Shown in pieces: positions 8,329-17,634 of a stretch of 64,000 bases of DNA. A program made the position numbers and the translations under genes. How positions within the stretch are numbered: the first letter of the stretch is position 1; each line of letters opens with the position of its first letter. Location: contig NZ_JACHBZ010000023.1 in assembly GCF_014200575.1 (NCBI RefSeq), positions 1 through 64,000 of the forward strand, in the 5' to 3' direction. The stretch is from Mucilaginibacter saanensis. Its GTDB lineage: Bacteria; Bacteroidota; Bacteroidia; Sphingobacteriales; Sphingobacteriaceae. The notes beneath the pieces were generated by a model. It had not been told where the DNA came from and did no database searches. It saw only the letters and a program-made list of their open reading frames with translations.

Positions 8329-10306
8329 AATACGCCAGCAGTTTATCCAGCGTTTCTTCCAGCCTTGCTTTAGCCAAAAACTGGTCTTCCAATGCTTTGT
8401 TCATGGGGATGGCTGTATCTAAGCTGCCGCAACGCATTACCGGGGCATCAAGGTATTTGAAACAGTGTTCGGCAATATGCGCTGCTATCTCCGCTCCAAA
8501 ACCATTGGTCAGTGTATCTTCATGTAAAACTAACGCCCGGCCGGTTTTCTTTACGCTGTCTTCAACCGCTTGCTGATCCCAGGGCAGCAGGCTCCGCAGG
8601 TCAATGATCTCAATAGACCGTTCAGGATACTTATCAGCGTATTCCAGTGCCCAATGCACACCAAGGCCAAAGGTAATAATGCTGGCCTGTTGGCCCTGTT
8701 TTATAATATTGGCCTTGCCTATTTCAATCAGGCAATCATTATCCGGCACATTGCCGGTAATACTGCGGTAAAGATATTTATGTTCAAAATAAATAACGGG
8801 GTTAGGGTCATCAATAGCGGCCAGTAATAATCCTTTAGCATCAGCCGGGAAAGCCGGGTAAACTACCTTAAGGCCGGGAGTTTTGGTAAACCAGGCTTCG
8901 TTGCTTTGCGAGTGAAAAGGGCCCGCACCCGTGCCGGCACCTGTAGGCATACGTACTACCACATCAACAGTTTGTGCCCAGCGGTAATGCGTTTTAGCCA
9001 AATTGTTAATAATCTGATTAAAACCACAGGTAACAAAATCGGCAAATTGCATTTCAACAATAGCTTTATACCCGTTTAAGGCCAGGCCCATACCCGCCCC
9101 TACAATGCCCGATTCGCAGATGGGGGTATTACGCACGCGATCTTTACCAAACTCCTCCACAAATCCCTGGGTTATTTTAAATGCGCCTCCGTATTCGGCA
9201 ATGTCCTGACCTATAATTACCAGGTTGGGGTGCTTAAGCATTCCTTGCCGCAAACCATCGCTTATGGCATCAATGTAGCGTTTGCTGGTTGCCGGTGTGG
9301 CTGGTGGTTGTACCGCGGGGAAGCTGTATGGCGCATACATGTCGGCTACTTCGGTTGCTATATCAGGCACTACATCGGCCTCGTTATACACCTTTTCAAA
9401 TTCAGATTCAATAAGCGCGGTAATTTCCTTTTTAATAACCGGTATCCACTCCGGTTTGATCACGCCTTCATCAAGTAAGTATTTTTCAAAATTATCAACC
9501 GGGTCTTTACCGGCCCACCATGCTGTTAAATTTTGCGGAACATATTTGGTGCCTGATGCCTCCTCGTGTCCGCGCATCCGGAATGTTACGCACTCCAGTA
9601 ATACCGGTCGCGGGTTTTCACGTATGCTGTTATTAATGTCCTTAATAGTATGGTAAACCTCCAGGATGTTGTTGCCATCAATACGGCGGCCTTCTATGCC
9701 GTAGCCTATGGCTTTATCAACCAGCTTCAGGCAATTGTACTGCTCATTGGTTGGGGTTGACAGGCCGTAGCCGTTATTTTCAATTAAAAATATGACCGGC
9801 AGTTTCCAAACCGAAGCTATATTGAGGGCCTCGTGAAAATCGCCCTCGCTGGTAGCACCCTCGCCGGTAAACACCAGGGTTGATTTTTTTCGTCTCGATA
9901 AAACATCAGCCAGGGCAATGCCATCTGCAAGGGCCAGTTGCGGCCCCAGGTGCGATATCATACCGATGATCTTATATTGTTGCGTGCCGAAATGAAAAGA
10001 GCGGTCGCGGCCTTTGGTGAAGCCTGAGGGCTTGCCCTGCCACTGTGCCATTAACCGCGAAAGCGGAATATCCCTTGATGTAAAAACACCCAGGTTGCGG
10101 TGCATGGGCAAAATATATTCATCTCTTTGCATGGCCAGCGTGCTGCCAACGGCAATAGCCTCCTGCCCAATTCCTGAAAACCATTTGCCAATGCGTCCCT
10201 GTCGTAAAAGGATCAGCATTTTTTCCTCAACCAGACGGGGCGTTAACAATTTTTTGTAAAAAAATGTTAAATTTTCATTATCAAGGCTTTTACGGTCAAA
10301 AATCAT
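8327..10306 (-). CDS. Fused alpha/beta E1 component of a 2-oxoacid (branched-chain) dehydrogenase complex
   Basis: Thiamine-diphosphate-dependent decarboxylation of a branched-chain 2-oxoacid and transfer of the acyl group to lipoyl-E2. In 659 residues it joins the alpha part (about 1-320; ThDP motif GEG at 148-150 through ENN at 176-178; HRNLG, RGHEEASG) and the beta part (about 345-659; YIDAISDGLRQGM, GQDIAEYGGAFKIT, TPICESGIVGAGMGLALNG, HEDTLTNGFGAEIAAHI). Such fusions are common in Bacteroidota. E2 and E3 genes are not adjacent. The last bases lie in the inverted repeat shared with gldD. Confidence 0.92.
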   Translation of the reverse strand: MIFDRKSLDNENLTFFYKKLLTPRLVEEKMLILLRQGRIGKWFSGIGQEAIAVGSTLAMQRDEYILPMHRNLGVFTSRDIPLSRLMAQWQGKPSGFTKGRDRSFHFGTQQYKIIGMISHLGPQLALADGIALADVLSRRKKSTLVFTGEGATSEGDFHEALNIASVWKLPVIFLIENNGYGLSTPTNEQYNCLKLVDKAIGYGIEGRRIDGNNILEVYHTIKDINNSIRENPRPVLLECVTFRMRGHEEASGTKYVPQNLTAWWAGKDPVDNFEKYLLDEGVIKPEWIPVIKKEITALIESEFEKVYNEADVVPDIATEVADMYAPYSFPAVQPPATPATSKRYIDAISDGLRQGMLKHPNLVIIGQDIAEYGGAFKITQGFVEEFGKDRVRNTPICESGIVGAGMGLALNGYKAIVEMQFADFVTCGFNQIINNLAKTHYRWAQTVDVVVRMPTGAGTGAGPFHSQSNEAWFTKTPGLKVVYPAFPADAKGLLLAAIDDPNPVIYFEHKYLYRSITGNVPDNDCLIEIGKANIIKQGQQASIITFGLGVHWALEYADKYPERSIEIIDLRSLLPWDQQAVEDSVKKTGRALVLHEDTLTNGFGAEIAAHIAEHCFKYLDAPVMRCGSLDTAIPMNKALEDQFLAKARLEETLDKLLAY

Positions 10307-10338
10307 ACTGTAAAACTACTGAAGTTTTTAAAACTTTG

Positions 10339-10346
10339 TATGTTTG
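10339..10346 (+). promoter_or_regulatory. Possible -7 element for the DUF4198 gene
   Basis: TATGTTTG fits TAnnTTTG and lies 20 nt before the ATG. The -33 element is not clear. Confidence 0.4.
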
Positions 10347-10365
10347 GTAATCCTATCAAAAAACT

Positions 10366-11217
10366 ATGAAAAGACTCGGATTTTTATTATTTGCGCTATT
10401 ATTGATTATCGGTTTTGCTGCCAGCTCACAGGACTATTTTTTACTGCCCGGAAGCTTTTATATGAAGAAAGGCCAGAAGCTTAATCTGCATTTATTGAGC
10501 GGTAACGAGTTTCAAAAAGATGCAGAGTATAAATACGAGGCAAAAAAGGTTTCAAAGTTTACATTGTATGAAGGGTCAAAAAAAACAGACTTGAGTGGTG
10601 TTTCAAAAGATACGGCAAGTAATGTGCTCAACTACTCGCTTGAAAACAGCGGATTGGCCTTAATTGAGCTGGTAAAAAGCGAAAATATAGAGTCTGAAAG
10701 GAATAAGTTTTTAAAATACCTGGATAATGAGGGTTTGGATGCCATTGCCGAGGATGCCAAAAATAGCAACCAGCAGTATTTTGTTGAAAAATCAAACCGC
10801 TATTTAAAAACACTAATTGCTGTTGATAAACCTAACGGTAAAGACTTTGATAAGCCATTGGGCGAGGATTACGAAATAATTTTGCAGCAAAATCCTTACA
10901 AAGCCAGCTACGGCGATGATGTAACCGCCCAGATATTATTTAAAAGCAAGCCCATAAAGGATGCCGTTGTTATAGTTTACGTAAAATCTATAAACGGAAA
11001 TGTTTTTCCACAAAAGTTAAGTTCCGATGCACAGGGCCAGGTTTATTTTAAACTAAGCCGCGAAGGTATCTATATGGTTAGCTCGGTGCATGTAGAAGTA
11101 TCAAAAGATAAAGACGCCGATTTTGAAAGCTGGGGAGCTACTTACACCTTTGCATTTAGCAACGCAGACAGCATGCCTAATACTTACCGGGAATTTGGTT
11201 TAGGTGATAAGCATTAA
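10366..11217 (+). CDS. DUF4198-type secreted protein
   Basis: A 283-residue exported protein: signal peptide MKRLGFLLFALLLIIGFAAS, then a domain with HDYFLLP-like start (QDYFLLPGSFYMKKGQKL), and a C-terminal Ig-like part with GQVYFKLSREGIYMVSSVHVE and the motif SWGATYTFAF. This is the arrangement of DUF4198 proteins, related to NikM-like periplasmic proteins often linked with metal uptake. No transporter gene is adjacent, so a metal role is only a possibility. It is divergent from the E1 gene, with its own probable promoter. Confidence 0.75.
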   Translation: MKRLGFLLFALLLIIGFAASSQDYFLLPGSFYMKKGQKLNLHLLSGNEFQKDAEYKYEAKKVSKFTLYEGSKKTDLSGVSKDTASNVLNYSLENSGLALIELVKSENIESERNKFLKYLDNEGLDAIAEDAKNSNQQYFVEKSNRYLKTLIAVDKPNGKDFDKPLGEDYEIILQQNPYKASYGDDVTAQILFKSKPIKDAVVIVYVKSINGNVFPQKLSSDAQGQVYFKLSREGIYMVSSVHVEVSKDKDADFESWGATYTFAFSNADSMPNTYREFGLGDKH

Positions 11218-11251
11218 TAGGTTTCAATTCTGTGATAACCGGAAAGGCTTA

Positions 11252-12298
11252 TTAAAACGCTACATATCCAAATGTGCTAAGTTGCTTACTGCTCCTGTTG
11301 GCATCCGTAATAATGAGGGCGCCCTTACGATATAAGGCAATACCCTCCCAATTATTTTTTTGTGCCGGAAAAGCCGAGGTAACTTGTTTCCATTGTGTGT
11401 CATTACGGTTGTTGAGCATCACAATACGACCATAACTGGTAGACTTTTGCTGTAAATAACCCGGATCATTGTCTATCCCGGTTTTAAGGTCAGGAACAGC
11501 TTTTTTGATGTTTTGTTCCTGATGGTTAAGCATCTTGTTGTTGAGGTAAGCATTATAATCGCCGTTCCAAAAATAGTTGATGCCGTAAATCTTATCGTCG
11601 CTGGTAGCTGCAATATCCGTGATCCTAAAATAAAGGAAAGGCGTTTTAATTTGTTCAGGAGCGCTTTTAAAGGCGGTATCTATTAAGTAACCGCGGCCCC
11701 CCTTGGGCTCTCCGTTATATTCATAATAGGCCAGCAGCTTTTTTTCTTTAGGCAGCCAGGTCACACTTTCAAAACCGGCATTGTTTATCTGCAGGTATCT
11801 TTTTAGGGTTGTAAAATGCAGCGGGTCAATTACTATTTCATTTTTAACCGTGTCAAGTACGCCTTTAAGCAAAAAGCAATAATTGTAGGTATCAGTGGTT
11901 TCAATAGATAGGTACGCTGTTTGGTTAACTATGGTTATAGCCTCAAAGCCTTCGTAGTAGGTTTTTACAGAATCGGGTAGTTTATTCAGGTTTTTGACAC
12001 TGATGGTTTTGTAGGCAGTTAGCGCGGTATCTTTACCGTCAATCACCCGGCCAATACTGTCAGCGGCTATGCTGTATATAACAAAATCGCCGTCGAGTTT
12101 GGTTTCTTTATGATTGCCGTATTGAGGTTCAAGGTAAACCCGGTTATTGTATATCGTCATACCTGAAAACTCCTCATTTATCCCATTAATGCTTTGTGGC
12201 AGGGGAATGCTTTTATAAGCATTTTGTCCGCGTGCAGTGCCAGAAAAATAGATGGTCAAAATGTTGAGCAGAACAAAAAAGCGATATGTGTTATACAT
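11252..12298 (-). CDS. Secreted protein of unknown function, possible beta-propeller
   Basis: 348 residues with signal peptide (to about GTARG-Q). The recurrent pattern of EGFEAITIVNQTAYLSIE, NAGFESVTWLPKEKKLLAYYE and NNWEGIALYRKGALIITDAN resembles blades of phytase-like or esterase-like propeller proteins, where EG(L/I)A plus DxN/DAN repeats occur. I do not recognise a specific family. It is convergent with the DUF4198 gene, 34 bp apart; no operon partner is evident. Confidence 0.65.
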   Translation of the reverse strand: MYNTYRFFVLLNILTIYFSGTARGQNAYKSIPLPQSINGINEEFSGMTIYNNRVYLEPQYGNHKETKLDGDFVIYSIAADSIGRVIDGKDTALTAYKTISVKNLNKLPDSVKTYYEGFEAITIVNQTAYLSIETTDTYNYCFLLKGVLDTVKNEIVIDPLHFTTLKRYLQINNAGFESVTWLPKEKKLLAYYEYNGEPKGGRGYLIDTAFKSAPEQIKTPFLYFRITDIAATSDDKIYGINYFWNGDYNAYLNNKMLNHQEQNIKKAVPDLKTGIDNDPGYLQQKSTSYGRIVMLNNRNDTQWKQVTSAFPAQKNNWEGIALYRKGALIITDANRSSKQLSTFGYVAF

Positions 12299-12541
12299 GA
12301 TGCCTGAATAATAAATGATACTTTAAAAATAGTTAATTCGTTTTACTTTGCAGTTAGGTATAAGGTTAATAAATTGAGCTATAATATGCTGCATTTAATT
12401 CTGATGGTTTTTAACGCGGCGCGCTGCCGTACAACCCTGTTAACGGCGTAAAAACCAATATATTTACCCCTGCAGACAAAAATTTAACAAAATTTAACAT
12501 TTGAACGCGGAATTTTTTTAGCTAAAAAAAGTTTGTGTGTT

Positions 12542-12549
12542 TAAGTTTG
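12542..12549 (+). promoter_or_regulatory. Possible -7 element for the Bat operon
   Basis: TAAGTTTG fits TAnnTTTG, 22 nt upstream of the moxR ATG. No matching -33 element is obvious. Confidence 0.4.
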
Positions 12550-12571
12550 CCTACCGAATAAAAAAGATTGC

Positions 12572-13627
12572 ATGGAAGAATTAAAAAGTAATACCGAAAA
12601 TGTTTCATCAGGCACAATTCCTGGTAACTTATCGTATTCAACCGATATCAGGGCACTGAATGAAATGATACAAAAGGAGAGTGCTTTTATCGATCTGCTT
12701 AAAATGGAGATGGATAAAGTGATTATCGGGCAAAGATATATGGTGGAGCGATTGCTGATCGGTTTACTGGCCGATGGTCATATCCTGTTAGAGGGTGTGC
12801 CGGGGCTGGCAAAAACGCTGGCTATTAATACACTGGCAAAAGCCATACAGGCCGACTATAGCCGTATCCAGTTTACCCCCGATCTTTTACCTGCAGATTT
12901 GCTGGGAACCATGATATACAATCAAAAAAAGGAAGAGTTTATAGTTCGTAAAGGGCCTTTATTCTCCAACTTTATCCTGGCCGATGAAATAAACCGTGCC
13001 CCGGCAAAGGTGCAGAGTGCATTGCTGGAAGCCATGCAGGAGCGTCAGGTAACTATTGGTGATAATACCTTTCCCCTGCCAAACCCTTTCCTGGTACTGG
13101 CTACACAAAATCCTATTGAGCAGGAAGGTACCTACCCGCTGCCCGAAGCACAGGTTGACCGTTTTATGCTGAAGGTAGTGATCAGCTATCCTGATAAGGA
13201 AGATGAAAAGAAAATTATCCGTGCTAATATATCGCCTAATGGTATGCCCAAACCAACGCCGATCATTAAGCCTGATGAAATTGTACGTGCCCGTAAAATT
13301 GTAAGGGAAGTATACATGGACGAGAAAATTGAGCAATATATTATTGATATCGTTTTTGCAACCCGTTTCCCTGAACAGTTTAAACTGGCGCATTACAAAA
13401 ATTTGATTACCTATGGTGCATCGCCAAGGGCAAGTATTAACCTGGCACTGGCGGCCAAGGCTTATGCCTTTATTAAACGCAGAGGGTATGTAATTCCTGA
13501 GGATGTAAGAGCTATTTGCCATGATGTATTGCGCCACCGTATCGGGCTAAGCTACGAAGCCGAGGCCGAGAACATCACCACTGAAAATATAATTACCGGG
13601 ATACTTAACGCGGTTGAAGTACCGTAA
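12572..13627 (+). CDS. MoxR-type AAA+ ATPase
   Basis: Chaperone-like ATPase of the MoxR group, thought to act on the VWA proteins encoded downstream. 351 residues: Walker A GVPGLAKT (75-82), Walker B FILADEIN (134-141), sensor ATQNP, lid with YGASPRASINLALAAKA typical of MoxR/BatR. It is the first gene of the operon, followed at 118 bp by the DUF58 gene, with a repeat element in the gap. Confidence 0.93.
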   Translation: MEELKSNTENVSSGTIPGNLSYSTDIRALNEMIQKESAFIDLLKMEMDKVIIGQRYMVERLLIGLLADGHILLEGVPGLAKTLAINTLAKAIQADYSRIQFTPDLLPADLLGTMIYNQKKEEFIVRKGPLFSNFILADEINRAPAKVQSALLEAMQERQVTIGDNTFPLPNPFLVLATQNPIEQEGTYPLPEAQVDRFMLKVVISYPDKEDEKKIIRANISPNGMPKPTPIIKPDEIVRARKIVREVYMDEKIEQYIIDIVFATRFPEQFKLAHYKNLITYGASPRASINLALAAKAYAFIKRRGYVIPEDVRAICHDVLRHRIGLSYEAEAENITTENIITGILNAVEVP

Positions 13628-13628
13628 A

Positions 13629-13741
13629 GAGCCCCACCCAAACCCTTCCCTAAAGGGAGAGGGCTTAAAAATGTTATACAAATAATTATAAAATGCTGAT
13701 CAAAAGTGTCACCCTTTAGTGGTGAGATTTAGAGGGGGCTC
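13629..13741. repeat. CCCTAAAGGG-family repeat inside the Bat operon
   Basis: The gap between moxR and the DUF58 gene begins with GAGCCCC, contains CCCTTCCCTAAAGGGAGAGGG, then CACCCTTTAGTGGTGAG, and ends GGGGGCTC. The outer GAGCCCC/GGGGCTC ends are inverted. It resembles the inverted repeat at 8249-8328 and lies inside a probable transcription unit. Confidence 0.55.
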
Positions 13742-13744
13742 ATA

Positions 13745-14626
13745 ATGGCTAAGGATACCAAGGAACTACTTAAAAAAGTAAGGAAGATAGAGATCAAGAC
13801 CCGCGGACTAAGTAACCACTTATTCTCAGGTGAGTATCATTCGGCTTTCAAGGGCCGTGGTATGGCATTTAGCGAGGTACGTGAATACCAGCTGGGCGAT
13901 GAGATTAGAACAATTGACTGGAATGTTACGGCACGTTTTAACCACCCTTATGTAAAGGTGTTTGATGAGGAACGGGAACTTACCGTAATGCTACTGATGG
14001 ATGTGAGCGGTTCTGAAAACTTTGGTACCCTAAACCAACAAAAGCAGGATCTGGCAACGGAGCTTTGCGCTGTACTGGCGTTTTCGGCTATACAGAACAA
14101 TGATAAGGTGGGGGTGATTTTTTTTAGCGATAAGATAGAAAAATTCATTCCGCCCAAAAAAGGCCGTACCCATATCCTGATGATCATCAGGGAACTGATT
14201 GATTTTAAGCCCGAAAATAAAGGTACTAACGTGGCCGAAGCGTTACGGTATTTTACCCGTGTCATCAAGAAGAAATGCACCGCTTTTATTCTTTCTGATT
14301 TTATAAGTCCGGGTTTTGATGACGAATTAAAGATTGCCAATAAAAAACATGATATTATTGCCCTGAGGCTGTACGACAAACATGAAGAAGAGTTTCCAAA
14401 CCTGGGGCTGATACCGATGCAAGACGAAGAAACCGGTGAACTGTTATGGGTTAACACTGCCGATGATGCCGTGCGCAACGCTTTTAAGGCCGAAGCTTTG
14501 AGAAGGAACGGAACGCTGCAGGAAACGTTTCGTAAATCGGGTGTTGACTTTACAAGCGTAGGTACCCATGAATCATACGTAAAGCCATTAATGACATTAT
14601 TTAAAAAACGCGAAGGCAGAAGATGA
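13745..14626 (+). CDS. DUF58 / VWA-like protein of the Bat operon
   Basis: 293 residues, no signal peptide. It has the DUF58 core (RTIDWNVTARFNHPYVKVF) and a VWA fold with MIDAS-like DVSGS (residues about 81-85), plus SDFISPGF in the position of the third MIDAS loop. It is probably cytoplasmic or membrane-associated, partnering with MoxR. It overlaps the next gene by 4 bp. Confidence 0.9.
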   Translation: MAKDTKELLKKVRKIEIKTRGLSNHLFSGEYHSAFKGRGMAFSEVREYQLGDEIRTIDWNVTARFNHPYVKVFDEERELTVMLLMDVSGSENFGTLNQQKQDLATELCAVLAFSAIQNNDKVGVIFFSDKIEKFIPPKKGRTHILMIIRELIDFKPENKGTNVAEALRYFTRVIKKKCTAFILSDFISPGFDDELKIANKKHDIIALRLYDKHEEEFPNLGLIPMQDEETGELLWVNTADDAVRNAFKAEALRRNGTLQETFRKSGVDFTSVGTHESYVKPLMTLFKKREGRR

Positions 14627-15588
14627 TAAGGAACTTTAAATACATCCTGATCCTGTGTGTAATATTGATAGGCTCTTTTTATAAAGCCGGCGCCCAGAGT
14701 ATCCGGGCCGAAGCCAAGCTTGACCGCGCGGTGATCATGATAGGTGAGCAAACACAATTTCATCTCAGTGTACAGTTTAACGCAAAGGATAAAGTTGAGT
14801 TTCCTTTGGTAACTGATACCATTGGCGGTAAAATTCAAGTGGTAAGCACCAAGGCCGATACTTCTTTTGACAAGAGCGATGTAAGCCTGGAAACCATCCG
14901 TAAAACCTATGTTATTACCGCGTTTGATAGCGGCGATTATGTAATACCATCGTACGCATTTCATGCGCAGGGTGGCGACTCAAAAACTGTGGAGCTAAGG
15001 CTGCAGGTGGAGCCCGTTGCGGTTGATACCACCAAAGCCATTTATGATATTAAGCAGCCGCTTGCCATCAAGTATACCTTTTGGGACTGGCTGCGTGATA
15101 ATTGGGTTTTGGTAACCGGGATACTGGCAGCTATACTCATTATTGGTGGTGTTATTTATTATCTCCGCAAAAGGCCTAAAAAGGTTGAAGTGGTTGAGGA
15201 GCCTAAGCCTGTGATTCCACCGCATATTGCTGCTTTACAAAAATTGACTGACCTGCGTGATAGAAAATTATGGCAGCAGGAGCAGATAAAGCAATACCAT
15301 ACAGAGCTAAGTGATGTAATACGCGAGTACCTGGAAAACCGCTATGCTATACAGGCACTGGAACAAACATCCGACGAGATTTTTGCCAGTTTGCGGTATA
15401 TGGATATTGCCGAAGAGAACAGGAATTTGCTGCGCCAGATGCTGATCCTGGCCGATTTGGTAAAATTTGCCAAAGAGAAACCGCTGCCTTATGAAAATGA
15501 GCAAAGTATGGATAATGCTATCGCTTTTGTAAATAAAACGCAGCAATATGTTCAACCACCCGTTGTAAAGGAAGAGGATAAGAAATGA
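14623..15588 (+). CDS. Membrane-anchored BatD-like accessory protein
   Basis: 321 residues: signal peptide (about 1-25, ending AGAQ), a periplasmic beta domain resembling the BatD N-terminal region (LDRAVIMIGEQTQFHLSVQF), one transmembrane helix (about residues 162-185) ending in a YYLRKRPKK stop-transfer, and a cytoplasmic helical tail with HTELSDVIREYLENRY. The tail resembles DUF4381-type proteins of Bat/MoxR loci. It overlaps its neighbours by 4 bp on both sides. Confidence 0.8.
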   Translation: MIRNFKYILILCVILIGSFYKAGAQSIRAEAKLDRAVIMIGEQTQFHLSVQFNAKDKVEFPLVTDTIGGKIQVVSTKADTSFDKSDVSLETIRKTYVITAFDSGDYVIPSYAFHAQGGDSKTVELRLQVEPVAVDTTKAIYDIKQPLAIKYTFWDWLRDNWVLVTGILAAILIIGGVIYYLRKRPKKVEVVEEPKPVIPPHIAALQKLTDLRDRKLWQQEQIKQYHTELSDVIREYLENRYAIQALEQTSDEIFASLRYMDIAEENRNLLRQMLILADLVKFAKEKPLPYENEQSMDNAIAFVNKTQQYVQPPVVKEEDKK

Positions 15589-16589
15589 GCTGGTTTAAGG
15601 GAATAGAATTTGCCCATCCGGGATTTTTCTGGTTATTGATCATTATACCTTTAATGATAAGCTGGTACATCTGGAAACAGCGCCAGTTACAAGGCAATTT
15701 AAGCGTACCTACGCTTAAAGGCTTCACTATATTGAAAAAGAGTAAGGTGGCCCGTTTCAGGCATGTGGGTATTGTATTGCGCTCACTGGCTTTGGCCGCT
15801 TTAATAGTAGCAATGGCCAGGCCGCAATCATCATTGAGCTGGCAGGATAGCACCACCGAGGGTATTGATATCATGATAGCCTCAGACATATCAGGCAGTA
15901 TGCTGGCTGAGGATTTTAAACCCAACCGCCTGGAAGCTGGTAAAAACATTGCCATTGATTTTATCAAGAACCGCCCCAATGACCGTATAGGGCTGGTAAT
16001 ATTTAGCGGCGAGAGTTTTACGCAGTGCCCGCTCACTATTGATCACGATGTACTTATTAATCTGTATGCCGATATCAAGAACGGGATGATAGAAGATGGT
16101 ACCGCAATTGGTATGGGATTGGCAACAGCTGTAAACCGTTTAAGGGGTAGTGAGGCAAAAAGTAAGGTGGTGATATTACTTACCGATGGTTCAAACAATT
16201 CAGGATCAATACCGCCCATTACCGCTGCCGAAATTGCCAAACAATTTAACGTAAGGGTATATACAGTTGGCCTTGGTACTAATGGGTATGCCCCGTATCC
16301 GGTTCAAACACCTGTAGGGATACAATACCAACGCATGAAGGTTGATATTGATGAGGGTACGTTATCAAAAATTGCCACTATTACCGGTGGTAAATACTTC
16401 AGGGCAACTGATAATGAAACACTGAAACAAATTTATATCCAGATTGATAAACTGGAAAAAGCTAAAATTGACGTAACCCAGTACCGTAGAAAAACAGAGA
16501 TGTTTTTACCCTGGGCCATTATTGCGCTGATATTATTGTCACTTGAATTTTTACTAAAAAACACGCTGTTTAAGGGGGCTTTAACTTAA
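15585..16589 (+). CDS. batA: BatA, VWA-domain membrane protein
   Basis: 334 residues: an N-terminal membrane pair (about residues 14-27 and 60-80), a VWA domain with a complete MIDAS (DISGS at about 104-108, EDGTAIGMG, LLTDGSNNSG) and a C-terminal transmembrane helix followed by a short basic tail. Bat proteins were named for aerotolerance in Bacteroides fragilis; the molecular role is still unclear. Confidence 0.92.
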   Translation: MSWFKGIEFAHPGFFWLLIIIPLMISWYIWKQRQLQGNLSVPTLKGFTILKKSKVARFRHVGIVLRSLALAALIVAMARPQSSLSWQDSTTEGIDIMIASDISGSMLAEDFKPNRLEAGKNIAIDFIKNRPNDRIGLVIFSGESFTQCPLTIDHDVLINLYADIKNGMIEDGTAIGMGLATAVNRLRGSEAKSKVVILLTDGSNNSGSIPPITAAEIAKQFNVRVYTVGLGTNGYAPYPVQTPVGIQYQRMKVDIDEGTLSKIATITGGKYFRATDNETLKQIYIQIDKLEKAKIDVTQYRRKTEMFLPWAIIALILLSLEFLLKNTLFKGALT

Positions 16590-16593
16590 TAAA

Positions 16594-17634
16594 ATGCTAC
16601 GTTTTGCACATATAGATATTTTATGGGGACTGCTGGTAATTCCGGTGTTTATCCTGCTGTTCTTGCTGGTAAGCCGCTGGAAAAAAAAGGCTGTTGCCTC
16701 ATTGGGAGATAAAAACGTAGTTAGGCTGATGATGCCGCAGGTTTCGTTTTCAAGGCCGTGGCTTAAATTTATCTTTTTCCTGATAGCTTATGCCAGCTTA
16801 ATAGTGGGTATGGCCGATCCGCTGCTGGGTTCAAAAACCGAAGAGGTAAAACGCAAAGGTGCAGATCTGATGATTTTGCTGGATGTGTCGAACAGTATGC
16901 TCTCGCAGGATCTTGCCCCTAACCGTTTGGAAAATGCCAAGCAAGCCATTGCGCAGCTGATTGATAAAATGCATGACGACCGTATAGGTATTATTGTTTT
17001 TGCAGGTCAGGCCTATGTTCAGTTACCTGTTACTACTGATTACTCTGCCGCCAAATTATTTTTAAATACCATTAACACCAATATGGTGCCTACACAAGGT
17101 ACTGCCATTGGCGCGGCTATTGACCTGGGCATGAAATCATTTGATTTTAAGAACGGAACAGGGAAGGCCATGATCATTATAACCGATGGCGAAAATCATG
17201 AGGACAACGCTGTTGAAGCCGCTACAAGGGCCAAAAGCAGGGATGTAGTTGTAAATGTAGTTGGAGTTGGATCAGAGGCTGGCGCACCTATTCCCGTTAA
17301 TGGAAATGATACAAAATCAGGTTATCGTAAAGACGAAACCGGCAAAGAGGTGATCAGTAAGCTGAATGAGGATATGTGTAAGGAGATTGCGGCTGCCGGT
17401 AGCGGTGTTTATGTAAGAGCCAATAACTCCAACAGTGGCTTAAGCATTGTAATGGATCAGATAGGTAAAATACAGCGTAAAATGTATGATAGTAAGACCT
17501 ATAAGGACTACGAAGATCGTTTTCAGTTTTTCCTGGGCATTACACTGGTGTTGCTGGTGGTAGAGTTTTTTATATCGAACCGCAAAAATATGCGCTTAAG
17601 CGGGTTAAAATTATTTGAAGTAAAAAAGTCATGA
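16594..17634 (+). CDS. batB: BatB, VWA-domain membrane protein
   Basis: 346 residues with the same plan as BatA: two N-terminal membrane helices, VWA with MIDAS DVSNS, QGTAIGAAI and IITDGENHEDNA, and a C-terminal helix near residues 312-330. The ATG follows the batA stop by 4 bp, and its own stop overlaps batC by 4 bp. BatA and BatB are presumed to form a complex in the inner membrane. Confidence 0.92.
   Translation: MLRFAHIDILWGLLVIPVFILLFLLVSRWKKKAVASLGDKNVVRLMMPQVSFSRPWLKFIFFLIAYASLIVGMADPLLGSKTEEVKRKGADLMILLDVSNSMLSQDLAPNRLENAKQAIAQLIDKMHDDRIGIIVFAGQAYVQLPVTTDYSAAKLFLNTINTNMVPTQGTAIGAAIDLGMKSFDFKNGTGKAMIIITDGENHEDNAVEAATRAKSRDVVVNVVGVGSEAGAPIPVNGNDTKSGYRKDETGKEVISKLNEDMCKEIAAAGSGVYVRANNSNSGLSIVMDQIGKIQRKMYDSKTYKDYEDRFQFFLGITLVLLVVEFFISNRKNMRLSGLKLFEVKKS

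Noticed and set aside
12959..13537. Minus-strand frame of 192 codons opposite moxR
   Set aside because: Lies wholly within a canonical MoxR gene and shows no family features.
13948..14964. Long minus-strand open frame (338 codons) opposite the DUF58 and BatD-like genes
   Set aside because: Antisense shadow of two well-supported overlapping genes; the product has no recognisable domain and is Ser-rich as expected from reverse frames.
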